Shown here piece by piece: positions 48,083 through 64,000 of a stretch of 64,000 nt of DNA (position 1 is its first letter; each line of letters begins with the position of its first letter). Under the pieces are notes generated by a model that had not been told where the DNA came from, did no database searches, and worked only from the letters and a program-made list of their open reading frames with translations. The translations under genes were made by a program, and so were the position numbers. This DNA is from Phaeotremella fagi. Taxonomy: Eukaryota > Basidiomycota > Tremellomycetes > Tremellales > Phaeotremellaceae. Location: positions 744,001 to 808,000 of the forward strand of contig BCHU01000008.1 in the NCBI GenBank assembly GCA_001599715.1. The letters are read 5' to 3'.

Positions 48083-48860
48083 TCTGTAAACATCTTATAT
48101 ATATATATGAAGGTATGGATAGTGAATGCATGCAGAATGATACACATATATTTGCTGTTCTGAGATTCACAATACCTCTTGGAGGCACTGGAAGCAATTT
48201 TCGAGGTTGGAGATACATTCTTCCTTCATGCAGAAGCATTCTTTCGTCCGAGATCGATGCATAGACAAACTCATCCTGACCCAGAAAAATAATTGCTTCC
48301 GAACTCTCCAAATAGGACTCAAGAATGAGGTGCGGTCAAAGGTTCTAAAATGTACGAATGCAATTCCCCAATTGCCTTCTCCGAAACAAGACCAGTCAAG
48401 AGGCGAAATCTCCCAAGAACTTGAAGGTGGCGATTAGGATCCGAGGGATTGATATTAGGGATATTGTAAGTAGCGTCTTCGAACGAAGCATTTCGTCTTC
48501 TAGTCTGTATATCTCTGCTGCCTAAATTGAACTTCCAAGAAGACTGTGGAACTTCTTAATGACTCGATGGCATAAAAACTGAACAAAAAAGTTCTTGACC
48601 AGTCATCTTTCCACAAAGGATTGCAGATATTTCTCGTTTTCAGACAAACCTTTATATACTTCCGAGTACAGTACAAAGACTGATGAAAGGGAAGTTTCGG
48701 ATAAAAGCTTTTTTTTGTTAAAGTAAACTTGATTCTTGAACTACGAGCGGACTGTTAATAGGGGATGCAGTTTTGGCTTTTCTGCTTTTTCCTTTTCTTT
48801 TCCTCACAACTCCAGCAAATTCATTATCCACAATTCAGTATCCACATATATCTTAGAGAT
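48083..48860. other. Intergenic with probable family-A relic
   Basis: 778 bases. It contains the decayed copy listed at 48170-48437. Nearer the next gene are 'CTTTATATAC' at about 48650, a poly-T run near 48710, and a CT-rich leader like those of the other array genes. Confidence 0.4.
48170..48437 (+). pseudogene. Probable degraded family-A copy
   Basis: No intact frame exists, but pieces in different frames echo family A in the right order. 'YLLEALEAIFEVGDTF' resembles 'DFLRSLEMAFLAVTRFE' of the copy at 48861. 'SKMYECNSPIAFSETRPV' resembles 'SDDMECVCGPVVTESDWV' of the copy at 46714. The last frame ends 'DQSRGEISQELEGGD' and stop, resembling 'VDRGEDLLSWELSIGDK' at 46340. At least two frame changes are needed. 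The match is by eye and weak. Confidence 0.35.
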
Positions 48861-49298
48861 ATGGGTTATTACAGATTAGACTTCTCACGATACTCCTCCG
48901 GAAGCTACATCTCGGCAGTACTGAGAGACCTTCCCATCATCGAAACATATTCCAGCGACATGGTTAACGATTTCCTTCGTAGTTTGGAAATGGCGTTTTT
49001 AGCAGTCACGCGCTTTGAGATGCCAAACCCAACAGGCGTTCGAGTCACGTCAATATCAACCCTTCGCCCCGTCACGCACGCTGTGATATTTTATAAAGAC
49101 ATCAATGGTGCCCCCAGCATCAGGTACGATCAAATACAAACCAAAGAATGGTGGATTCCAGGTGTCCAAGTTGATCAAGGCGGCGAATTGAGTTGTTGGT
49201 TGACGGACTTGGTTCAAGACAGCGAGATATACGAATTATCCAGACAGTCCGTAAGACACTATGATGCACGTGAGGAATGGAATGCAAACAGTAGATGA
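48861..49298 (+). CDS. Family A small protein, closest paralogue of the copy at 35816
   Basis: A single exon of 145 residues. The start MGYYRLDFSRYSSGSYISAV was chosen because it matches MPYYELDLS of the paralogue; an upstream in-frame ATG at 48765 would add a hydrophobic 32-residue stretch (MQFWLFCFFLFFSSQLQQIH) that could mimic a signal peptide but has no match in the paralogue. Core: 'TGVRVTSISTLRPVTHAVIF' with 'YKDINGAPSIRYD', then 'WWIPGVQVDQGGELSCWLTD'. The 3' flank is duplicated too. An extra 20-residue tail (YELSRQSVRHYDAREEWNAN) is not shared. Confidence 0.72.
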   Translation: MGYYRLDFSRYSSGSYISAVLRDLPIIETYSSDMVNDFLRSLEMAFLAVTRFEMPNPTGVRVTSISTLRPVTHAVIFYKDINGAPSIRYDQIQTKEWWIPGVQVDQGGELSCWLTDLVQDSEIYELSRQSVRHYDAREEWNANSR

Positions 49299-50450
49299 GG
49301 GAGAGGTTAAGACTGGAGAAAGTGAGAAATTGATCCAATACGCTGAAGCTGAATGCATTGAATGAAACTCACGTTTCTGAGCCCTAATCAATCAGTAAGG
49401 CATTGTGTGCAACTTATACTATCGAAGAACTCGATTACTTATGATAAAACCCGTCAGTGCCTCAGGAAACAATACACACCTGTAACACAATAACTTTGAC
49501 TATAGAAGAAGCCGTTTTTGATTTGATGATACTGTAATTCATAAGTAACGGAAATCTCATACTGGCGTTTTCTTCAAGAATCCCTTCGATGAATCGCTAT
49601 ACAGTAGCTGCAGAACATTCATCACAGAAAGCCAAGCTCTACCAAAACAGATTCCGACTTTTTTGGTAAAAGAAGGCAGAAGACCACCTGAGAAGGTATG
49701 ACAATTCTTTTTCCTTATAAATCACAGTACAAGTACAGAACGAAGCTGGGTGTAGCCTCGTGTGGTATTTGTACAGAACGATAGCAGATCTAGTTTTGAT
49801 GGTGGTTATTTCGACATGCATGGACGAGTGCTGTCTTAAAACATATTCCATGCGCCTGAGTACGACTCACAGCGAAGTGAAACCAAATATCGCGAAATCT
49901 TAGCTTGCCTTGATTGAACCGAGTGCAAGCTACCGATTCAACTGTCATAGATCAGCAAAGTACAATGTACGGAGATCGATGACATGTCCTCGGTCCTCGG
50001 GTACCGTATATAGATAGATATATCAGTTCTACAAGAAATGAATATTATTTAGTCTGAAAAGCTCCTAAGGCAAAGGCCCAATATGTCTCTTCATAATATA
50101 TATATAACTACAACTCTATCACTTTAGGTTAGTATTAAACAAGAGGTTTACCAACCTTGACATGGAGGTAGTAGTTACAAGTTGATAGAAGTCCTTTTCT
50201 CGTTGCCACATGAGCTTGAGCAGGCATGAGAGGAGGTAATACTATCACGTCATTACGAAGCAGGCACTTAACTGGAATATCCTTTGTGCTGAATGAGAGT
50301 TGAGGTTGAAAACATACTGATGATAAGCCTTCTTATCTTATATTCAAGTACTAAATCAGACATAAAACTTTTCTTCTTCTCCTCTCTTTCTTTATTGCAG
50401 TATCAAGCCAAGACTGTTGAATTTGATTCCCATACATTTATCCCAGCTCG
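49299..50450. promoter_or_regulatory. Long non-coding stretch between the A and B arrays; right arm of duplicated flanks
   Basis: 1152 bases without a gene. The left part (to about 49735) aligns in inverted orientation with about 35310-35815. The right part (about 50240-50420) aligns with the region upstream of the family-A gene at 36193. Between them lies sequence with short TATATA tracts (50013-50024, 50095-50107). A CT-rich tract (CTTTTCTTCTTCTCCTCTC) lies just before the family-B gene. Confidence 0.6.
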
Positions 50451-50991
50451 ATGTCCAAAAACAACTCAACTACATACCAGTCAATCCAACTCACAGAAGA
50501 TGAGCACGCCAATCTCAAAGGAATAATCCAACAACAGAGCAGTCTGGGGGAACTTCCCTTAGAGTACTATCCCAAAGTTATAGCCCAAGACGATGATGAA
50601 TTTGATGAACCTGAGAAATACGTCATCAATTCGACATTCCAACGAAGAACAAAACTTCATCACCATCACCAAAAGTTTAGCGCTACTTATCACCGATGCT
50701 ATCAGCAGCGCTCACATATTTTGTGAAGAGGCCGATTACAACAGCCAGAACAAGGATAGCGCAGCAGAACAATCGAAGATGAAGGAGGTTAGTCTGGTAG
50801 CTTTTCAATTTCTCGAAGGTACAAAAATTCCCCAAACATCTTTCCGTCTCTCAGCTCCGGTATGCTTGTACAACACTCTGGTTACGAAGTCAGAAGGAGA
50901 AACCCGAACTCCGAAAATCAGTTGGAACCCCAGGTTTGAAGATTCCACAATTCCCGAGGTTGCAGAACCTGCCATTACCTGGAGAAGATAG
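50451..50991 (+). CDS. Family B protein with an apparent frame break (unknown function)
   Basis: The first frame starts MSKNNSTTYQSIQLTEDEHA and runs to 'EKYVINSTF'. The rest of the family-B protein, 'NFITITKSLALLITDAISSA', 'VAFQFLEGTKIPQTSFRLSA' and 'KISWNPRFEDSTIP', lies in the next frame, ending at 50991. In the intact copy at 51704 the two halves are continuous (LALLLTDALSNAY, YLRETDIPRTSFRLSAPI). A 52-base GT...AG stretch (about 50565-50616) could be spliced to restore the frame. But it would remove a segment that has a counterpart in the intact copy, so a one-base indel or sequencing error near 50635-50645 is more likely. Confidence 0.6.
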
Positions 50992-51703
50992 GGTATAGGT
51001 CTTTGGTTAGTGGAAAATGGATATGATTATGTAAAAGAATGGGTTAATATGCGTAAAAAACAAAACAACTGTACATAGAAATAGGTAGTAGATCTTTGAC
51101 GATGAACGAAGTTAGTAGTTGAATTTGTGCAAAAGCCCGTTCAGAATCCAATTCCTCGTTGTCAAGTGAATTTGAGGTTGCAATAGTGGAAGTGAAATTA
51201 CTGGCCTCCTAGTTCAATTGCACCTTACAATATTGACTCCCGCTTCGTACGGTATACTTGCATGTGCTAATGCCATATTCGTACATTCCAAAATGCCACA
51301 ATCACCCCTGGCGAGAGAAAACATACAGGATGATCAGGTCTTGGAAATATTGACAAAGAGTTTTTGCCATTGCATCGACTCGATTTCTGTATAATCGACT
51401 TTACACATTTCTAAATTAAGAAGCCCAACATATTGTGTGGTCGAAGTCCATCGGGAAATTCATTTATTCGCCTCGATAATATTCTTAGTGCCACTTACCC
51501 GACGTTGGAAGGCAGTTGCCATCTTGTGAGAAAGCCGTCGGAGTGCATCCTGATAACGGCTTGTTCTTATCAGCTATTCTTATCAAGAAAAGAAGGCAAC
51601 CAGAAAACTAATTCAAGAAAAGAAAAGTTAATTTTCTTTCCTCTTCTTTCTCTCTTTCTTCTTCATTGGGCATCCAAGACAACATCCAGAAAATTCCCAT
51701 ACA
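50992..51703. other. Intergenic within the family-B array
   Basis: 712 bases. A CT-rich tract (TTTCTTTCCTCTTCTTTCTC) at about 51632-51655 precedes the next ATG. No gene, RNA or repeat was recognised in the rest. Confidence 0.4.
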
Positions 51704-52312
51704 ATGTCCTCCTCAATCGAATACGAAAGAATTCAACTCACCAACGATGAATATGAAGAGTTAGAGAAGATCAGAGGTGCCACTGGTATGACGATTCTAC
51801 CTGCTGTATTCACACCAGGAAAGGCGAAAAGGTCAACCGGTGACTGGGTCAAGAATAGGCAACCAGAATATGGGATCAAAACGAACTGGAAAGTTCCATT
51901 CTCAAATGTCTCATTCACAGTCAATTTGGCACTTCTCCTCACAGACGCTCTCAGTAATGCTTACATGGTCTCCAAGGCTTCTGAAACCCTTTCAGAAGAA
52001 CAGATGCCATCTACGTATGTAGAGAACGAAGCAAAAAACACTAGACGGCTCGCGATGAGGTACTTGAGAGAAACGGATATCCCCAGAACTTCTTTTCGTC
52101 TTTCAGCACCGATCACAATTTCTTCGACTACAACCATGCACATGCATTCAAAACACAGATCTCCTTCAATCTCTTGGAAGCCTCCAACAGGACTTGGTAA
52201 ACTTCCTGATGTTCTACCTTCGAAGGCTTCAGGGGTTGCTGAGGGTTCTGCGGAAGGTTCTGAAGATTCTGAGATCACTATCGTATGGGGGCTCAAAGAA
52301 TTGGAGGAATGA
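51704..52312 (+). CDS. Family B protein, best-preserved member (unknown function)
   Basis: A single exon of 202 residues. MSSSIEYERIQLTNDEYEEL opens with the family motif. Then 'FTVNLALLLTDALSNAYMVS' forms an amphipathic helix, 'ARRLAMRYLRETDIPRTSFR'-like sequence ('TRRLAMRYLRETDIPRTSFR') leads to 'LSAPITISSTT', and 'SPSISWKPPTGLGKLPDV' follows. The tail is Ser/Glu-rich and ends 'EITIVWGLKELEE'. No signal peptide, TM or known enzyme motif was found. It serves as the reference for judging the broken copy at 50451. Confidence 0.75.
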   Translation: MSSSIEYERIQLTNDEYEELEKIRGATGMTILPAVFTPGKAKRSTGDWVKNRQPEYGIKTNWKVPFSNVSFTVNLALLLTDALSNAYMVSKASETLSEEQMPSTYVENEAKNTRRLAMRYLRETDIPRTSFRLSAPITISSTTTMHMHSKHRSPSISWKPPTGLGKLPDVLPSKASGVAEGSAEGSEDSEITIVWGLKELEE

Positions 52313-52781
52313 GGGCTGTTGAACTGAGGGACTGGAGGTGGGAATGGAGCAGAAGGAGGGTGAAGGGATTATCAACACGCATAAGAGGACAGTTTGTAAA
52401 GGGATGAGTAAAACCTTGTTAGCGTTTATAGTGTTATCACGAATGAACCTAAGATGCCTCAGGAAGAATCTGATGTGTTTGCAATAGTCCAAGCTTTTCT
52501 CTTGGTGTTCTTCAAGCATCGTCTCCAAGTCGTACTGATATCAAGCACAGTACTATGTGCATTAAATGTGGCGAAAAGCCCTTGCTTTCCGAAGATGTTA
52601 AAGGATGTACCAGTACGAGTACAATAGATTTACTCCTTTCAAGGCACTTGACGGAGTCATCTGTGAAATTGTACGAAGACTAAAAGGATTGTGATAAACC
52701 GATGAGGTCTGGTCTTTCTTTCCATTCTGCTTTTCCCTCCTCCTCCTCCTGCCCTTCGCCATATCAACCATCAGAATCATC
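52313..52781. other. Intergenic within the family-B array
   Basis: 469 bases. A CT-rich run with CTCCTCCTCCTCCTG lies at about 52737-52752, just before the next ATG. Nothing else was recognised. Confidence 0.4.
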
Positions 52782-53285
52782 ATGCCCACAACCTATTGCA
52801 GTATTGTGTTAACTGAAGCTGATCTGTTGGTCATCGAAAAGATCAAGAGACTCGAAGATATTAAAGTATCCACGCAATATGATCCAATACATGGCTACCA
52901 ATTGGGAGGATGGATTCCAACTGATAGCGGCGATATTCAACTCACATCCAAAATAGCCACTCTCATCACTAGTGTCGTAGCAGACACTGTCGAATCGTTT
53001 AAGAGAAAAAACGATTTTGCTTCAAACGTCAGAGTCATACATGGGACCTTAGACCGATTGAAATCAACAAAACTATTCTCAAATACAACAATCAAACTTC
53101 CTGCTCCTATAACATGGCATCGAAGGGCTCATTCGTCAACTAAAGTTTTGGGAGAAGAAGTGAACATATTCTGGCAAGATTCAAACAATATCGAGCCTCC
53201 TCACGCGGATTCCGACCTCGGCCTTTCAACAGATGAATTTGTCCTTGAATGGAAGACTAGCGAAGCTGTTATCAAATGTGTCTAA
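52782..53285 (+). CDS. Family B protein (unknown function)
   Basis: A single exon of 167 residues. MPTTYCSIVLTEADLLVIEK carries the opening motif (Y.sI.LTE). 'DIQLTSKIATLITSVVADTV' is the second helix, 'TIKLPAPITWHRR' matches 'SFRLSAPITIS', and 'EEVNIFWQDSNN' matches 'SPSISWKPP'. The C-terminus 'FVLEWKTSEAVIKCV' parallels 'ITIVWGLKELEE' of the copy at 51704. No signal peptide or TM was seen. Confidence 0.72.
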   Translation: MPTTYCSIVLTEADLLVIEKIKRLEDIKVSTQYDPIHGYQLGGWIPTDSGDIQLTSKIATLITSVVADTVESFKRKNDFASNVRVIHGTLDRLKSTKLFSNTTIKLPAPITWHRRAHSSTKVLGEEVNIFWQDSNNIEPPHADSDLGLSTDEFVLEWKTSEAVIKCV

Positions 53286-53445
53286 TTTTGTATGTGTGTA
53301 GAATTTGTAGGGAACAAGGAGGGGATGGGGACTACTGCTTTCTTGAAAGATTTATGAAGTTCATGGGAGAAATGTACATCCATCATGTTGTTGAACTTGA
53401 CATCGCCCCTTTCAAATTTGCACTCTCACCCATAGATAAGAAAGA

Positions 53446-54991
53446 TCAATCACTATCCTCGTTCTCCCCAGCCACCTCTTCATCCTCATTATCGTTTTCT
53501 TCGTCAATCGCCTCCCCCAATCCCTCAGCAACATTATCACCTCCTCTCAACGTCCTCAACTCCGAGTCTACCCATGTAGGATCCGTTATTGGTTTCTCCG
53601 AAGTTCTGAAGAATTCCTCTTCTTGAGGTCTAGGTACTCTGAATCCAACTCTCACATCATCCCAAGCTTCACTTTGATCTTCAGCTTCCTCTCGATACTA
53701 AAAGGCGTTAGTGGACATACGAACGGTCCAACGACTTACCCCTGCTCGAGTTTTTCGTAACAACGTTTTCATGTTGATGTCTTTGAAGTACACCCCTTTA
53801 CGCTTCTTCCTGTTTGGTTCGTCTGCTGCAGGTAGCTCCTCGTTATCCTCTTCATGGAACGACAGCAGTATCTCTTTCGATGGTTGATCCTGGGTAACCA
53901 CTTCGTATGCTCTGATCATCCTGTAAGATGTACTAGGGAAGATGTCTAGTATTTCTGGATCCCCTCCATCAGCCGCAGCGAGTTCTTCTATCCTTTCGGC
54001 AGTTTCTATACTCAGAGGATTTGCGTATGAGGTTTCAAGGTTTGGTAAATCGTCTTCATCCTGTGGAAGATAATACTCCATGATCTGTTGGTCATCATCC
54101 AAGACAATAGGTCGTAGTATTGCTCGAGATAATCGTTGGGCAGATGTGAAAGCGTTGGTATTCTAACATGTTAGCGTAAGTCGACCTCGTAACCTACTTG
54201 AGATGTCGCTGCTGATGGTTTCTCAGGGAATTTGATCATGATATATTGATTTGACCAAATATCTTCATCGGGCAGAACATCGTAGCTCTGCATATCAGTG
54301 TTGCCCGTGTTCATCACTCACGTCGACAACATGAAGTTTCCTTTTCTTTGGATCAGGATGTTTGATGTTCTCAATTTTTTGGTCATGAACGTCGGCGAAA
54401 GTTTTGTCTATTGACATCAGATGAGCTGTTTCGGACACATCGACCACAGCTTCAGCTCTGAAATGAAGTCAGTCTTATTTTGAACATCAACTCACTTTTC
54501 AACAGCGTCGACACCTTGTTTTCGCCTTGCTGCGTTTCTTCGCGATATGTAACTACCGTTTCTCATCCAAGAGACTTCCGTTTTCGAAGGACCTTTTTCA
54601 ACTCCATTGATCACAGTCTTCTGCAGGGGTGCTAAAAGGACGGTATCGGCTGGATGATACTCCCTCGTCGTGTCAGGGGTAGGATTCAGAGCTATCGTTA
54701 GCTCATTATTGATTTCTACACACCTTCATCGTTACCATCCCAAACTCCTGGATATTGATTCAGGTCGAGTGGCATACCCATTTCTGAATCCACTATCATC
54801 GGGATCGGTGTGCTTGCTGCCAATTGATTGAGATAACTTGGTTCACCAAGTCTGTTGATATTGGTCGAAACATGGAATAATTTCGGTGGGAATGGAGGTG
54901 GGGGTAGAGGATTGAGATGACGGACTCGGACCAGGAGGTCACTGTTTGGTCAGTCTTAATTTCAAGCTCATACTTACGATCTTTTTGACAT
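53446..54991 (-). CDS. PAF1: RNA polymerase II-associated factor Paf1
   Basis: This is the core subunit of the PAF1 complex, which follows elongating RNA polymerase II. The first exon is MSKRS; a 34-base intron joins it to 'DLLVRVRHLNPLPPPPFPPK', the defining Paf1 N-terminus. Then 'IPMIVDSEMGMPLDLNQYPG' matches the conserved 'GMPLDL' segment. Middle exons give 'VSWMRNGSYISRRNAARRKQ', 'HPDPKKRKLHVVDSYDVLPD' and 'NQYIMIKFPEKP'. Later exons have 'PQDEDDLPNLETSYANPLSI' and 'GVYFKDINMKTLLRKTRAG' + 'YREEAEDQSEAWDDVRVGFR'. The tail is strongly acidic (DEENDNEDEEVAGENEDSD), as in other Paf1 proteins. It is divergent from MEC1. Confidence 0.92.
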
Positions 54992-55210
54992 TGTGTTTTG
55001 AGAGTAGAGGAGAGGTGTGTTAGATGTAGATGAACAAATACTTCTAGTATGGGATAATTAGGCACGCCCGATCATCCCAGTCACACCTCCTAGCACGCCT
55101 AATTGACCTCCACCTGAACGCGTCTTATTGATTTTATTTTCTCAGTATCAAATGACCTTTTTCTTCAACCTTCAATAATAATACCATGAAACTCTCATAA
55201 ATACCCTAAA
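54992..55210. promoter_or_regulatory. Divergent promoter, PAF1 / MEC1
   Basis: 219 bases shared by two large conserved genes. A CCTCC/CACCTCC-rich part lies near 55080-55115. No defined site was recognised. Confidence 0.4.
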
Positions 55211-62632
<7,422 letters not shown>

Positions 62633-62851
62633 ACGCTTCTATGCCTGCCTTCGCTATGATTGACAATTAGTTTTCACGTAGTAATATTAGTATTGTTTGT
62701 TGTATAACCAGATTCCAATTGATCATAATACATGCATCCCATGCCGTCCACCCTCGAAGACAAAATAAAAGGAAAGAAAAAATGAAAAGAAACTAAAATC
62801 GATCGATCATCTAAAACGATAGAATCTTTCTAATCCGTTGTTTTCCCTCAT

Positions 62852-63854
62852 TTAGAATTTGAGTTCGTGGATTTTGTCACCCTTGGATAAACCCCATGGA
62901 GTCTTGAGGTATTTAGCCAAGTTGTCGACTTTCTTTACGGCGGCGAGGATTGAAGCGTCAACAGTCTGTAGAGGTGTTAGTTTATCTCTCCAAATTCAAC
63001 GAATCCATGATCCACACTAACCTTTTGCTCAGACTTCTTCTCTTCTGGGAATGCCTTCTTCTTCTCTCCTTCACCGAAGAATTCACCTTCTTTCGTTGAT
63101 TTGGAAGCTTTGGTCTTTGAGAAGTAGGCGTCGTTAACTGATTCAGGAACTGAGACACCTGAAACATCAACCTTGGTTGAGGTAGCGATAACGTAGGCTT
63201 GGGAAACACGACGAAGTGGGACACCGTTAAGTCTGAGTAAGGGGTTAGTACATAAGTGGTAGATATTTATGAAGGAAACTAACTTGAATGGACCGGTAAC
63301 GAGTAAAAGACCAGAGTCGAGTTGTTTAAGGAAAACAACTCTCTTTCCAGAGAATCTACCAGCGAGCAAAATTAAAACGGTTCCTGGAGTGATGGATTGT
63401 CTGAGAACTGTTTTACCGGCGTTCTTTCTTGAGATTTTGGGTTTGGCGACATCCTCTGCTGGGTAGTATTTGGATGCTTTGCTGGTTGGGACTAAACGTT
63501 TCTCTCCGTTGGCTTTTCCACCAACTTTCTTCTCGGTGAAAGCTGGAGTTTCGGGTTTAGCTGGGGCGGTACCAGTCTTCTTTCCTATAGGTTTGTGTGA
63601 GTTGATGTTGGATATTGTCAAGTGTTTAACATCATCCTTCCTAATTCTTCTGACCTGTCGTTGTCGATTCCTTGCCTACTCAATCTTATGATCTAAATCT
63701 CCTTGTTTTCTTCTGAATCCATCCCCTGCGCTTCTCCATCCATACAAATGATCAACAAAAACTTCGACTCACCCTTGAAGAGACCACGTTTAGCTGCAAC
63801 TTGGGATCTGGACAATCTACCAACGTTTGGTGCAAGGGGCGCGGATCTGGCCAT
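62852..63854 (-). CDS. RPL6: 60S ribosomal protein L6
   Basis: This is a large-subunit ribosomal protein. The spliced N-terminus is [20 protein letters not shown] with 'AKRGLFK', then '[20 protein letters not shown]'. The core is '[20 protein letters not shown]', '[20 protein letters not shown]', '[20 protein letters not shown]', '[20 protein letters not shown]' and '[11 protein letters not shown]', the standard L6e sequence. It ends '[19 protein letters not shown]'. The first coding intron (about 63582-63772) is unusually long, about 190 bases. The ATG at 63854 directly follows an AG acceptor, so the gene also seems to have a 5'-UTR intron. The transcription start probably lies at or beyond the window's right edge. 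Confidence 0.95.
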
Positions 63855-64000
63855 CTGGAAGTATGAGTCAGATGGGTGAATGGGAGGTATTTAAGTGATA
63901 TGATTGTACTCACTTTTGATATATCCTACGAAAAGTTTAATGGATACAGAAAATGTTAGTTTCAATCCTGTTAGAGGTATTGAAGATTGGAGACGAGCGG
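63855..64000 (-). promoter_or_regulatory. Probable 5'-UTR intron of RPL6
   Basis: The sequence just upstream of the RPL6 ATG (minus strand) ends CATACTTCCAG, a good acceptor touching the start codon. A GTGAGT donor sits at about 63913 after a short A-rich segment. Introns in leaders of ribosomal protein genes are common in fungi. Confidence 0.5.

Noticed and set aside
48765..48860. Upstream ATG giving a hydrophobic N-terminus to the family-A protein at 48861
   Set aside because: The paralogue at 35816 begins at the equivalent of the inner Met, and the upstream stretch aligns with leader sequence, not with protein. It remains a faint possibility.
51433..51750. 105-codon plus-strand frame overlapping the start of the family-B gene at 51704
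   Set aside because: It has no similarity to the family, and its second half is the CT-rich leader and an alternate frame of the real gene.

Overview
The window is nuclear DNA of an intron-dense fungus. Almost every recognisable gene is cut by several introns of about 35-60 bases with GT/AG ends and CTNAC/CTGAT-like branch sites. The gene content is fungal: VPS10, a CDC11-type septin, a GH5 exo-glucanase, phosphoketolase and a Fungal_trans zinc-finger factor. Short dense introns and the style of the conserved proteins suggest a tremellalean basidiomycete yeast (Cryptococcus/Kwoniella-like). That placement is inference.

Layout. 0-10.9 kb is an accessory metabolic block: a proline iminopeptidase (-), a large hydantoinase/DUF917 protein (-), a C2H2 transcription factor divergent from it (+), and a secreted glycoside-hydrolase-like protein (+). 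11-27.4 kb is mostly housekeeping: a ZIP9-like metal transporter, phosphopantothenate-cysteine ligase, the sorting receptor Vps10, the protein prenyltransferase alpha subunit, septin Cdc11 and phosphoketolase. 27.9-33.8 kb holds an unrecognised two-part gene, a secreted exo-1,3-beta-glucanase, a FIST-like protein and a small Cys-rich tail-anchored protein. 37.7-45.7 kb is conserved again: Nbp35, a UBE2J/Ubc6-type E2, epsin and eIF3a. 53.4-64 kb carries Paf1, the Mec1/ATR kinase and ribosomal protein L6.

The unusual part flanks the 37.7-45.7 kb block. At 33.9-37.3 kb (all minus strand) and 45.9-53.3 kb (all plus strand) there are ten small genes with essentially no introns. They fall into two families that I do not recognise. 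Family A (six genes, one with two domains) has about 125-145 residue units with a 'GVR-T' strand, a 'vV' strand and a C-terminal 'W..GV.vD.g.el..W' segment. Family B (four genes) starts with '(Y).xI.LT..(D/E)' followed by a helix, and ends with an 'LsAPi ... i.W' module. The two clusters point away from each other. Non-coding DNA around them is also duplicated in inverted orientation: the 3' flank of the A gene at 35.8 kb matches the 3' flank of the A gene at 48.9 kb, and its 5' flank matches the 5' flank of the family-B gene at 50.45 kb. This fast-evolving, intron-poor multigene locus is the best candidate for an undescribed system here. Its function cannot be read from sequence.

Exon joins described below were checked by eye at several splice sites. 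Gene coordinates run from start codon to stop codon and include introns.
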